The notes: generated by a model not told the origin, from the letters alone. A DNA stretch of 16,409 bases from Prevotellaceae bacterium (GCA_031268055.1 JAIRXY010000082.1:1-16409); one strand, 5' to 3'; positions 8,177-15,376 are shown, counted from the stretch's first letter. A program made the numbers and translations.

Positions 8177-9169
8177 CTACATTTGCCTTGTGGCTTGCTC
8201 TCCCGCAAAGAGCGTTTCCACAAATTTTTTCCGGTCAAAAAGCTGCAGGTCGCCTATCTTTTCGCCCACGCCAATGTACTTTACGGGGATTTTTAGCTGG
8301 TCGGAAATGCCAATCACAACGCCGCCTTTTGCCGTTCCGTCGAGCTTGGTGATGGCGAGCGCGGTGACCTCCGTTGCCTTGCTAAACTCCCTGGCCTGCT
8401 GAAAAGCGTTTTGCCCCGTGGAGCCGTCAAGCACCAGCAGCACCTCGTGCGGCGCGTCGGGGATAACCTTGCGCATGACGCTGCGAATCTTGGAGAGCTC
8501 ATTCATCAGGCTCACCTTGTTATGCAGGCGGCCTGCCGTGTCGATGAGCACAGCGTGGGCGCCGTTGGCCTTTGCCGAGCTCAGCGTATCGAAGGCCACC
8601 GACGCGGGGTCGGCGCCCATCTTCTGCTTGACGATGGTTGCTCCGGCGCGCGTAGCCCAAACCTCCAGCTGGTCAACGGCAGCGGCGCGAAAGGTATCGG
8701 CAGCGCCAATGTATACTTTTTTCCCCTCGGCCACCAGCTGCGCCGCCAGCTTGCCAATGGTGGTTGTCTTGCCGGCTCCGTTTACGCCTACCACCATCAC
8801 CACGTAGGGGCTGTCCTGAGCATCGGGTATGGCGGCAGCGCTGCTCTCGTTTTCCTCCAGCAGCGATTCAATTTCCTCGCGCAGAATACGGCTGAGCTCG
8901 GCAGCGTTAAGCACCTTGTCGCGCGCCACGCGCTGCTGAACCAGCTCCACCACGCGCAGCGTTGTCTCCACGCCCACGTCGGACGAAATGAGCGCCTCCT
9001 CGAGGCTGTCGAGCACCTCGTCGTCTACCTTCGACTTGCCAACAACGGCGCGCGAAATACGCTTGAGTATGCCCTCCCGCGTTTTTTCAAGCCCGTGCTC
9101 CAGCGTAGCGGCCTGCTCGACCTCCTGATTTCCGGTTTTTTTGGATGAAAAAAGTGAAAAAAATGCCAT
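8177..9169 (-). CDS. ftsY: Signal recognition particle receptor FtsY
   Basis: FtsY is the SRP receptor GTPase that docks Ffh-bound ribosomes at the inner membrane for co-translational insertion. It has a short N-terminal tail (1-25; MAFFSLFSSKK) rather than the long acidic A domain of E. coli. The N domain helices span about 26-110. The G domain follows, with G1 GVNGAGKT (128-135), DTFRAAAVDQL (158-168), G3 DTAGR (210-214), G4 TKLD (274-277) and the closing GVGEKIGDLQLF (300-311). The length of 330 is typical for Bacteroidota. The ATG lies about 50 bp downstream of a good promoter. It is first in a two-gene unit with rimO, and its TAG stop is in the same frame as rimO. Confidence 0.97.
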   Translation of the reverse strand: MAFFSLFSSKKTGNQEVEQAATLEHGLEKTREGILKRISRAVVGKSKVDDEVLDSLEEALISSDVGVETTLRVVELVQQRVARDKVLNAAELSRILREEIESLLEENESSAAAIPDAQDSPYVVMVVGVNGAGKTTTIGKLAAQLVAEGKKVYIGAADTFRAAAVDQLEVWATRAGATIVKQKMGADPASVAFDTLSSAKANGAHAVLIDTAGRLHNKVSLMNELSKIRSVMRKVIPDAPHEVLLVLDGSTGQNAFQQAREFSKATEVTALAITKLDGTAKGGVVIGISDQLKIPVKYIGVGEKIGDLQLFDRKKFVETLFAGEQATRQM

Positions 9170-9221
9170 AGTATTTTACCTTATTTACTGCTCGACGCAT
9201 AAGCTACCTCGTAACAGACTG

Positions 9222-9252
9222 CAAACTTACATGAAATTTTTCTGCTCTGCAA
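9222..9252 (-). promoter_or_regulatory. Bacteroidota-type promoter for ftsY-rimO
   Basis: The minus strand reads TTG (9250-9252), 20 bases, then TAAGTTTG (9222-9229), an excellent match to the TTG-N20-TAnnTTTG consensus. It is about 53 bp upstream of the ftsY ATG. Confidence 0.68.
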
Positions 9253-9336
9253 GGAGGGGAGGGAAATTTTGAATTTTGAACAGATTCGGGATTGGCGAGA
9301 CATCGGCGGGCAGGGGAAGATTTATTCGTAATTCGT

Positions 9337-9533
9337 AATCACTATTGTTCGATAAAAAAAGTAAATGTCTCGGAAGCGCCAAATCCAGCTTGGATTACAC
9401 TCTTTCAGAGCTTGATGACCAACGCTTGCTCCGTTCGTAGGGCAACGCCTTATGAAAACGAATACCCAACGAAACCCAAGTCCTGAAAGGGTGCAATCCA
9501 GATGACGAACTTTTTTATCGGAAAATAGTGATT
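9337..9533. repeat. 197-bp imperfect inverted-repeat element, REP- or MITE-like
   Basis: The 422-bp gap between ftsY and the sirtuin gene holds a two-block inverted repeat. The outer arms are AATCACTATT (9337-9346) with AATAGTGATT (9524-9533), continued by GATAAAAAAAGT (9351-9362) against ACTTTTTTATCG (9509-9520). The inner arms TGGATTACACTCTTTCAG (9391-9408) and CTGAAAGGGTGCAATCCA (9483-9500) pair at 16 of 18 positions. AATCCAGCTTGGATT (9382-9396) is a further small palindrome inside the left arm. The centre has no convincing gene. The CTGAAAGGGTGCAATCC style resembles dispersed palindromic repeats of Bacteroidota genomes. I see only one copy in this window, so mobility is inference. Confidence 0.6.
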
Positions 9534-9591
9534 TTTTTGTACTTGCCTCGCTTTTTCCTATAAGTTTCTGTCGGCCGCCTGCCGGTACGTT

Positions 9592-10281
9592 TTAGCACAG
9601 CATTTTCTCCAGCTCTTTTGCCAGCAGCGGCATGCCTACTGCAAATCGCTCTTTGATGCAGGTAACGCTCCGTCCGTCCACCTCTCCGCCGGCGGGGTTT
9701 ACCACAAAAATTTTGCACGTTGGCGGCGCGTAGCGGTATAAAGACGCGGCAGGGTATACCGCCAGCGACGTGCCGGCTATTACCACCGCTGCTGCCGTTG
9801 AGATGATTTCTATTGCCCGCTCTATCATGGGCACGGCCTCTCCGAAGAAGACGATGTGCGGACGTAGCTGTCCACCTTTGGGGCAGAGGTCGCCCAGCGC
9901 CACGTCGCCGTCCACCTCGCAGATGTACGAGGGGTCTTTCATGCTCCTGCACTTGGTCAGCTCGCCGTGCAGGTGCAGCACTTTTGTAGAGCCCGCCCGC
10001 TCGTGCAGGTTATCCACGTTTTGCGTTATCACGTCCACATCAAACAGCGCCTCCAGCGCTGCCACCGCGTAGTGTCCGGCGTTAGGCTGCACGCTCTTGA
10101 GCTGCCGCCTGCGCTGGTTGTAGAAGTCGAGCACCAGCGCGGGGTTACGCCTCAGCGCCTCTGGTGTGCAAACGTCTTCTACTCTGTGCTTTGCCCAAAG
10201 GCCGTCGGAATCTCGAAACGTTTCCAACCCGCTATCGGCGCTCGCTCCGGCGCCGGATAGGATGACTAAATGTTGTCTCAT
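9592..10281 (-). CDS. cobB: NAD-dependent protein deacylase, Sir2 family class III
   Basis: Sirtuins remove acyl groups from lysine using NAD+, giving nicotinamide and O-acyl-ADP-ribose. The NAD-binding motif GAGASADSGLETFR (10-23), TQNVDNLH (86-93), the catalytic His105 in HGEL, and PHIVFFGE (141-148) are all present. DFYNQRR supplies Tyr54 and Arg57, the Y-x-x-R pair of class III (SIRT5/CobB-like) enzymes that bind succinyl or malonyl groups, so desuccinylase activity is plausible. The zinc module is reduced: only C111, C121 and C133 are seen, not the usual two CxxC pairs, and I believe Bacteroidota homologues often lack these ligands. The length of 229 is compact but normal. It is read away from the plus-strand lipoprotein operon. 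No clear promoter box was found directly upstream. Residues directly involved in NAD binding look intact. Confidence 0.93.
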   Translation of the reverse strand: MRQHLVILSGAGASADSGLETFRDSDGLWAKHRVEDVCTPEALRRNPALVLDFYNQRRRQLKSVQPNAGHYAVAALEALFDVDVITQNVDNLHERAGSTKVLHLHGELTKCRSMKDPSYICEVDGDVALGDLCPKGGQLRPHIVFFGEAVPMIERAIEIISTAAAVVIAGTSLAVYPAASLYRYAPPTCKIFVVNPAGGEVDGRSVTCIKERFAVGMPLLAKELEKMLC

Positions 10282-10556
10282 AGTGCATGTAATTGATTTA
10301 GAACAAGTTGATATTAATGGTGATTATTGCTTACTTTATAAAACGGAAGCCGAATTAGCAGTATAAATTTCTGTAATCCATGATGTTGTATTTAATTTTT
10401 TGGCAAATCCAAGGCGTTTTTATTGAAAAATTTTAAAAAGAGTTCAATGCTGAAACAGAGATTATATGTTTTTTTACCCGGATTAATTTTTTCATCTTAT
10501 CGCTTTTTTTTAAGTTGAATTAAACAGCAAGCTTTACAGTAAATTATTAACCATAC

Positions 10557-10594
10557 AGAATTTAAAGTTAAGTTAATTTAAATTCTTGCTGTTT
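10557..10594. promoter_or_regulatory. Palindrome abutting the candidate promoter, possible operator
   Basis: AGAATTTAAA (10557-10566) and TTTAAATTCT (10577-10586) are perfect inverted complements around GTTAAGTTAA, ending at the TTG of the candidate promoter. A second 10-bp arm pair, AAACAGCAAG (10522-10531) and CTTGCTGTTT (10585-10594), overlaps the right arm and the TTG. The placement suggests a regulator binding site; no regulator gene is in the window. Confidence 0.4.
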
Positions 10595-10616
10595 TGAAAA
10601 TAATTTCCGTACCTTG
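10586..10616 (+). promoter_or_regulatory. Candidate promoter of the lipoprotein-S41 operon
   Basis: TTG (10586-10588), 21 bases, then TACCTTG (10610-10616) approximates the TTG-N19-21-TAnnTTTG consensus, with one T missing in the -7 box. It would give a leader of about 120 bases before the ATG at 10744. Confidence 0.4.
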
Positions 10617-10743
10617 CGTGCAGTAACCAATTCTTTTTACAATTGGGTAAAACCTAAAAGTTGTATAGGCTTAAGTTGGCTGAATGTAAAGCTACAAAAT
10701 TTTGCGAATACAACAACAAAAAACCACATAAAATTCTTGCGCT

Positions 10744-10866
10744 ATGGAGCAACCTAAAGTATTTCCCGATAGCATTGTGAACAGCTCTACAGAAAAGCTT
10801 ATTGCAGACTACAGAAAGTCCTCGCATGTGATATATGCAACCGTTGTAGCTAAAATAATACCAAGC
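10744..10866 (+). pseudogene. N-terminal fragment resembling an HlyD-family secretion protein, fused in frame to the lipoprotein
   Basis: An ATG at 10744 opens 41 codons continuous with the downstream lipoprotein frame. The product contains KVFPDSIVNSSTEKL and YRKSSHVIYATVVAKII. Its pattern (FP.xIxNSxE, then KSxxIYxxVV at the onset of a membrane helix) resembles, from memory, the cytoplasmic N-terminus of Bacteroidota HlyD/adaptor proteins of peptide export systems. The membrane helix is cut off after about residue 39 and replaced by PSMKNIL, the start of a new signal peptide. A recombination joining the head of an export gene to the lipoprotein gene is inferred. Alternatively this is a chance open frame or a leader cistron. 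Confidence 0.4.
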
Positions 10867-11694
10867 ATGAAAAACATTCTTGTCGCAGCGGCGCTTTTTC
10901 TGTGCTCCTGTAAGGTTGGCATCTCGGAAAATGTTGACACATTGAAAAAAGCAGCGCCAGCGGATGATTACAGATATTCGCTACTTGGGTTGGGGGCTAA
11001 GCAGCAAAAAACCTCATTTCTATCTCCCCTGTTTTACGAGGGTGTTTCGTTGACTACCGCGTTTGGGACAACCTCTACCCGCAGCAGCACGATGACATCT
11101 TCGTGCTCAAACGAACACTTCGATTACCTCTATAACTTCTCCAACGACAGCAAAATAGTCGCGATAGGAGCTGATTACACGTATAGCAAGTATTACCTGC
11201 TGCCAAAAATTGGTGAGCAGGGCGCTTTTTCAAAGCTTTTTGCAGGATGGAGCTACAGGTTAGAGCTGGAAACAGCGGTGAAGCCGGATAACCAAAATAA
11301 CCCCGTTTACTTTCACCTTGACAACATGGCTGGCTTTGCTTTTTCGTTCAAAAGCAGGGTGAAATCGGTATGGATATTTGATGAGCTTATGATTCCCATA
11401 GCGGGACTTTACTTAGGCTCGCCCTATAGCAGCTCCTTACCCTACTTTGCAACCGAAAGAGAGGCCGGCTTTTTTGACGCTTTCGATATTTTGTTTATCA
11501 ACAAAGCCCCTCAGCTTCAGAATACGCTGAATGTTGACTTTAAGCTCAACTTTAAGCGATACTCCAATACGGTGCGGGTGCAGTATGTGCTCAACATGCG
11601 AACCCTGCACCTGAATAATAATGAAACAAACAGCATTTTTCATCTCTTTAGAGTAGGCTACCTGTTTAATACAATACCTTATGCGCACAAGTAA
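10867..11694 (+). CDS. Putative outer-membrane lipoprotein of unknown function
   Basis: From the ATG at 10867 the protein has 275 residues. It begins with a lipoprotein signal, MKNILVAAALFLCSCKV, where LCSC is an acceptable lipobox with Cys17 as the lipidated residue. I do not recognise the family. The body is rich in alternating hydrophobic and aromatic residues, as in beta strands (for example IVAIGADYTYSKYYLLPKI, FHLDNMAGFAFSFKSRVK and VRVQYVLNMRTLHL). It ends near a strand-like FHLFRVGYLF, so a beta-barrel or beta-sandwich envelope protein is possible. The frame is open 41 codons further upstream (ATG at 10744), but that part resembles a different protein, and the signal peptide argues for the internal start. 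Its last 14 bases overlap the start of the S41 peptidase gene, so the two are co-translated and probably act together at the envelope. Confidence 0.75.
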   Translation: MKNILVAAALFLCSCKVGISENVDTLKKAAPADDYRYSLLGLGAKQQKTSFLSPLFYEGVSLTTAFGTTSTRSSTMTSSCSNEHFDYLYNFSNDSKIVAIGADYTYSKYYLLPKIGEQGAFSKLFAGWSYRLELETAVKPDNQNNPVYFHLDNMAGFAFSFKSRVKSVWIFDELMIPIAGLYLGSPYSSSLPYFATEREAGFFDAFDILFINKAPQLQNTLNVDFKLNFKRYSNTVRVQYVLNMRTLHLNNNETNSIFHLFRVGYLFNTIPYAHK

Positions 11695-12706
11695 AAAATA
11701 TTTGACTCTAATTTTGTTGGCGCTCCTTGCCTCGTCGTCCTGCATCATGGATGAATATACAAAAGAGCGCCACGCAACGCCCACCGATAACTTCGAGCTG
11801 CTGTGGCAGCTGGTTGACGAGAGCTACTGCTTCTTCGAGCTTAAGAATATCCGCTGGGACTCCATAAAGGCCGAGTACGGCAGGAGGGTAACGGATAACA
11901 TGGACGAGAAAGCGCTTTTTGGCGTCTGCGCATCCATGCTGAGCGAGCTCAAGGATGGGCACGTAAACCTGTACTCCGAGTTCAACACCTCGCGGTACTG
12001 GGATTGGTTTCTGGACTATCCGCAAAACTACAACAGCGCCATTGTGGAGCGGGAGTATCTGGGTAAGGACTACCCTATTGCAGGGCGGCTAAAGGCGAAA
12101 AGGATAGAAAGGGCAGAAGGGAGTGTCGGATATTTACGCTACGGCAGCTTTATGGACGAGGTTAGCGCAGGCAACGTTCGCGCAGCCATCGCGCAGCTGG
12201 GCAACGTAAAGGGGCTTATTATTGACGTAAGGGATAACGGCGGCGGGGTTTTGGACTATACTAAAGTATTGGCCTCCTGCTTTTTCTCACAGAAAACGCT
12301 GGTGGGCTACCTGAAGTATAAGGAGGGGCCCGGACACTCGGAGTTCAGCGATTTTTTCCCTCAGTACGTAGAGCCGGAGGGCGCTGTTGCCTTTAGCGGC
12401 CCCATTGCAGTGCTGACCAACCGCATGTGCTTTAGCGCAACCAACGAGTTTGTGGCGATGATGAAGTGCCTACCCAACGTAACGCTCATAGGCGATGTTA
12501 CCGGCGGCGGCGGCGGAGCGCCCCTCTCCTCCGAGCTCTACAACGGGTGGAGGCTTAGAATTTCGCGCAACCCGCTCTTTGACGTCAACAAGCAGCACAT
12601 CGAATTTGGCATTGAGCCTCACATTCGTGTAGATATGGACAAGGACGATGAGTATGACGGCGTTGACACCATCATTGAGACCGCCATTCGCCACCTTGAC
12701 TCGTAG
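11681..12706 (+). CDS. S41 family peptidase, lipoprotein
   Basis: This 341-residue protein is an S41 (C-terminal processing/tricorn-core) serine peptidase. It is exported and lipidated: the signal ends LLALLASSSC, with Cys21 after the lipobox. Family motifs are ELKDGHVNLYS (89-99), IIDVRDNGGG (180-189) and CFSATNEF (250-257), in which Ser252 is the likely nucleophile and Glu256 may complete the active site. A glycine loop TGGGGGAPLSSELYNG follows (274-289), then GIEPHIRV (310-317). No PDZ domain is evident; the short N-terminal part resembles the tricorn-like S41 lipoproteins common in Bacteroidota. Its start overlaps the lipoprotein gene by 14 bases. A terminator-like hairpin lies about 45 bp after its stop. 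The substrate is unknown; processing or turnover of envelope proteins is inferred. Confidence 0.92.
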   Translation: MRTSKKYLTLILLALLASSSCIMDEYTKERHATPTDNFELLWQLVDESYCFFELKNIRWDSIKAEYGRRVTDNMDEKALFGVCASMLSELKDGHVNLYSEFNTSRYWDWFLDYPQNYNSAIVEREYLGKDYPIAGRLKAKRIERAEGSVGYLRYGSFMDEVSAGNVRAAIAQLGNVKGLIIDVRDNGGGVLDYTKVLASCFFSQKTLVGYLKYKEGPGHSEFSDFFPQYVEPEGAVAFSGPIAVLTNRMCFSATNEFVAMMKCLPNVTLIGDVTGGGGGAPLSSELYNGWRLRISRNPLFDVNKQHIEFGIEPHIRVDMDKDDEYDGVDTIIETAIRHLDS

Positions 12707-12750
12707 CAACATCTTACGAAGTGGCGCGTGCAGGCGAGGCAAAAAAAGTT

Positions 12751-12790
12751 ACGGGAGGATGCAACATTTTTTTTTCTTCCGTGCTTTTTT
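12751..12790 (+). terminator. Terminator after the S41 peptidase gene
   Basis: ACGGGAGGA (12751-12759) pairs with TTCTTCCGT (12774-12782) over nine positions, including two G-U pairs, and is followed at once by GC and six T (12785-12790). It sits 45 bp past the S41 stop. The same arrangement recurs at 15377-15411. Confidence 0.55.
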
Positions 12791-12817
12791 CGGACGGACG
12801 GAAGGACTTTACCTTTG
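12785..12817 (+). promoter_or_regulatory. Candidate promoter for the CarboxypepD_reg-like operon
   Basis: TACCTTTG (12810-12817) is a full match to the Bacteroidota -7 box, and the T-run ending at 12790 lies 19 bases upstream where TTTG is expected. The T-run thus may serve both the preceding terminator and this promoter. Initiation near 12824 would leave a leader of almost 200 bases. Confidence 0.5.
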
Positions 12818-13017
12818 TACCCGAATGAGCGCACTTGCAAGTACGCGCGTGGCAGGCATCTATAGGAGGGAGAGGATTTGTTGCGGCTTGCATGGACTCG
12901 CGTTGATTTAGCGAAAAAACAGGATGGTTATCCCCCCTCTTTCCCACTCACTATAGTACAAGTAGAGAGGGTAGAGGGGGGGGAATCATTTAAAATGTTG
13001 TCAGTAATCATCATTCC

Positions 13018-14013
13018 ATGAAAGTACTACTTTGCGCACTCATTTTTAGCGTATTTTCCATCTGCTCTTTTGCTGAGCAGGCGCACTTGTCCGTTGTTGT
13101 CGGTGGTAAGCCTGCGGTGGGGGTGTACATATACGTTAACGGCAAAATAAAAACAGTCACCAACGAGCAGGGAGAGGCGCAGCTGCACAACCTGAAGCAG
13201 GGCGACAGCATACGCACATCGTACTTGGGCTACAAAGCTGCGGCAGCTGTTTTTACGCCGCAAAGCGGGGAGTTGAACTTTGACCTCGCTCAGGAAGTTT
13301 ACAGCATAGGAGAGGTTGAAGTGTCGGCCGCAAACGACATGCCGCTCTTTAGGCAGATGCTGAAGTGGGGGTTGCAGGAAGCCGCACTCTACAGGCCAAC
13401 ATCTTTTTACCTTGTGGATACACTAAAGTTTTCGTCGGGGGCTGTTGTATATCGCGAATGTTCGGGGGCTTTTACCATCCCCATGAGGGGATATCTGCCT
13501 TTCGTCAGAAAAGCACAGGTAAAACTGCTGGCTGCCACTTCGGAGGCCGATGCAAAGAGTTACAACGCCCTGTATAGAGATGGCAAGGAGCATTTGTTTG
13601 AGCGCTACAAAATTCCCCAAAAAGATATTTCCCTTTGCTTTGCCTACGTAAGCTGGCTATCAAGCTTTGATAGAAACTTTAAGCTAAGCTACCTTGGCAA
13701 AGATTTAGCCGGGCATGAGCAGTTTTATTTTTACATACCCAGCAGCGACTGGCGGTACGCTGAGGACATGCACAAGGCGCACGCCGGAGGAGTTGTGTAC
13801 TTGGACAGCAGCGGAGTTGTAGCAAGAGTAGAGTTCCACAAGACCTCGCTTGACATATCGGTCGAAAGCTATGAGCTTGACGTAGCGTATGCGTATGATG
13901 AAAAAGGAAACGAAGTTATACCCAGCGAGGCAGCCATACGCACCTACAAGCTGGGCAAAGAGTTGAACGTTGCGCTGGTACGCAGCGCGCACCTGAAAAT
14001 ATTTTCCAAATGA
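13018..14013 (+). CDS. Exported protein with CarboxypepD_reg-like domain
   Basis: This 331-residue protein has a signal peptide (MKVLLCALIFSVFSICSFAE, cleavage about residue 19). A CarboxypepD_reg-like beta-sandwich follows (about 22-90), recognised by KPAVGVYIYVNGK, TVTNEQGEAQLHNLKQGD and TSYLGYKAA. This is the same fold as the N-terminal extension of many Bacteroidota outer-membrane proteins. From about 100, EVEVSAANDMPLFRQMLKW and a long beta-rich region (130-331) resemble the non-TonB group of such proteins, but I cannot name the family. There is no plug or TonB barrel, so it is probably periplasmic or surface-associated. Its last codon and stop overlap the next start as ATGA, indicating translational coupling and a shared job with the following unknown protein. 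Catalytic residues are not evident. Confidence 0.85.
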   Translation: MKVLLCALIFSVFSICSFAEQAHLSVVVGGKPAVGVYIYVNGKIKTVTNEQGEAQLHNLKQGDSIRTSYLGYKAAAAVFTPQSGELNFDLAQEVYSIGEVEVSAANDMPLFRQMLKWGLQEAALYRPTSFYLVDTLKFSSGAVVYRECSGAFTIPMRGYLPFVRKAQVKLLAATSEADAKSYNALYRDGKEHLFERYKIPQKDISLCFAYVSWLSSFDRNFKLSYLGKDLAGHEQFYFYIPSSDWRYAEDMHKAHAGGVVYLDSSGVVARVEFHKTSLDISVESYELDVAYAYDEKGNEVIPSEAAIRTYKLGKELNVALVRSAHLKIFSK

Positions 14014-15239
14014 AAAACATACTATTTTTTACCCTTTTTGTCGTTTTTTCTTTCCCATGCCGCCTCTATGCCCAGCAAGACATGGAGTACTCGCTTCTGC
14101 TCTTTGATACTCCAACCACGCTGTACACCATGCGGCAAAGCAACGAGAACTACCTGAGCGTCTACCGGTACGCTACACGGAAGTTAAACAATGCAATGTC
14201 GCCACTTTACTCCATGCTGATACAAGCTGACCTGCACATACTTTTTTTATCGCACATAACCCACAACGCTGCTCGCCAAAGTATTCTCGTCGGCGAAGGA
14301 GTGAGCTCCACTTCTGTGCCCCACTTTATTAATGAAAAAAAATGGCCATACATCGGTGGAGTAAGAGATGCCGATTTGCAGCGCCTGCGCGATACCAAGC
14401 TGCCAACGTACATCCGCCTGCACCTTGGTGCGCTGGAGTCCGACTACGCGTTGTCGCTACGCGCTAACTCGCTTTTAAGCTGGAACAGGGAGGAGATAAG
14501 CGTGCTAAGGTTTGAGTATATGATGCGACAGTGGACAAGGTTTATTTTCTATTTTGGCGAGCTAATCAGGTCGGAAGGCAAAAACGCAGAAGAGGCCGAC
14601 GAGCTTGACCGAGACATAACAGGAGATGAGGTGCGTGGCGCTATTCGTCATCTCCACAGGCCGGAAATGGAGTTCCACAGGTATACGGCTTACAGCGATC
14701 TTACCCCGGAAGAACAACAATTTGCCAAGCGCGTAGGCCGACGCTCGCTTATTAACCTGCTCGACCCCGTGCTATGGTTTCAAAACGGGTTTAGGAGCAA
14801 GAGCGGCAATAAAGTAAACTTTATGCTTGCGTACAACATGGCGCCTTTTGGAGATTTCATCGACCAGCATTTTTGGCTGATGACAAGGACGCTGAACCTC
14901 CACTTTTACCTGCGCGAATACGAAAACCGCCGAACGTGGTTTCCGGCGGCAGGCGCAACGCTTGCCAACGTACAACCTTTTAGCTGGATGATGCTTGATG
15001 CCACGCTCCACGGCTGGCAGCAGCCGCAAAATTTGGACTTCAATACCACCAAACGGCGCTACGGCGGAGCTGTTGATGTTACGCTAAAGTTTTTTGATAA
15101 GACTTTCATAAAAGATAGAAACATCTACGCTTCTCTAAACCTTGGCATAGTAGCCAAAACGCAGGGCTATCTGCCGGAAGAAATGGCAATGGAAAGCCAT
15201 GTGGGTGGACGCTTTGGGCTAAGTATATGGTTTAAGTAA
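14010..15239 (+). CDS. Exported protein of unrecognised family, degenerate HExxH paralogue (HNAAR)
   Basis: I do not recognise this 409-residue protein. It has a signal peptide (MKNILFFTLFVVFSFPCRLYAQ, cleavage about 21). The N-terminal half is helical and hydrophobic in places (68-83, 163-186). It contains blocks shared with the incomplete gene that follows: LYTMRQSNENYLSVYR (38-53), SILVGEGVSS (91-100), GGVRDADLQRLRDTKLPTYI (116-135), ESDYALSLRANSLLSW (143-158) and AIRHLHRPEMEFHRYTAY (211-228). Where the paralogue has HEEGH, this one has HNAAR (85-89), so zinc hydrolysis by that motif should be lost. The C-terminal half (265-409) is beta-strand-like and ends GGRFGLSIWFK, close to an outer-membrane barrel signature. 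It is coupled to the CarboxypepD_reg-like gene by a 4-base overlap, and a terminator follows at 15377. Non-catalytic partner or decoy roles are inference only. Confidence 0.82.
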   Translation: MKNILFFTLFVVFSFPCRLYAQQDMEYSLLLFDTPTTLYTMRQSNENYLSVYRYATRKLNNAMSPLYSMLIQADLHILFLSHITHNAARQSILVGEGVSSTSVPHFINEKKWPYIGGVRDADLQRLRDTKLPTYIRLHLGALESDYALSLRANSLLSWNREEISVLRFEYMMRQWTRFIFYFGELIRSEGKNAEEADELDRDITGDEVRGAIRHLHRPEMEFHRYTAYSDLTPEEQQFAKRVGRRSLINLLDPVLWFQNGFRSKSGNKVNFMLAYNMAPFGDFIDQHFWLMTRTLNLHFYLREYENRRTWFPAAGATLANVQPFSWMMLDATLHGWQQPQNLDFNTTKRRYGGAVDVTLKFFDKTFIKDRNIYASLNLGIVAKTQGYLPEEMAMESHVGGRFGLSIWFK

Positions 15240-15376
15240 ATTGTAAAATTATGGATAACAATCTTCATTCTCGGTTATGCATCGAAATTTCATCGATGGC
15301 TCGCGCCGCAGGGCAGGAAATAGCGCAAAAAATATATGCTGCCGATTTGTATGCCTACGTTATGACTTTGCAGAGT

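Larger units (their letters stand above)
10282..10743. other. AT-rich divergent intergenic region
   Basis: These 462 bases separate the sirtuin gene (minus) from the lipoprotein operon (plus). The region is markedly AT-rich and has no credible gene. It holds the palindrome and promoter listed separately, and a small CCAATT/AATTGG hairpin (10627-10646) in the presumed leader. Nothing else was recognised. Confidence 0.7.
12707..13017 (+). other. Intergenic leader with structured segments
   Basis: These 311 bases hold the terminator and promoter listed separately, then a leader. The leader starts AATGAGCGCACTTG, includes the palindrome ACTTGCAAGT (12833-12842), and ends with a strong hairpin: six C (12932-12937) and TCT pair with AGA and a G-run (12973-12981), extended by CCC/GGG (12943-12945 with 12969-12971). 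That hairpin is only 35 bases before the ATG at 13018 and lacks a T-run, so it is more likely a leader or translation-control structure than a terminator. No convincing protein is encoded. Confidence 0.5.

Noticed and set aside
8411..9148. 245-codon open frame on the plus strand
   Set aside because: It is antisense to ftsY, with no recognisable domain and His/Ala/Arg-rich shadow composition.
9292..9486. 64-codon open frame in the ftsY-sirtuin gap
   Set aside because: It runs through the inverted-repeat element, has no upstream signals and has no recognisable protein features.
12931..12983. Intrinsic terminator at the C/G-run hairpin
   Set aside because: The stem is good, but no T-run follows, and the position just before a start codon fits a leader structure better.
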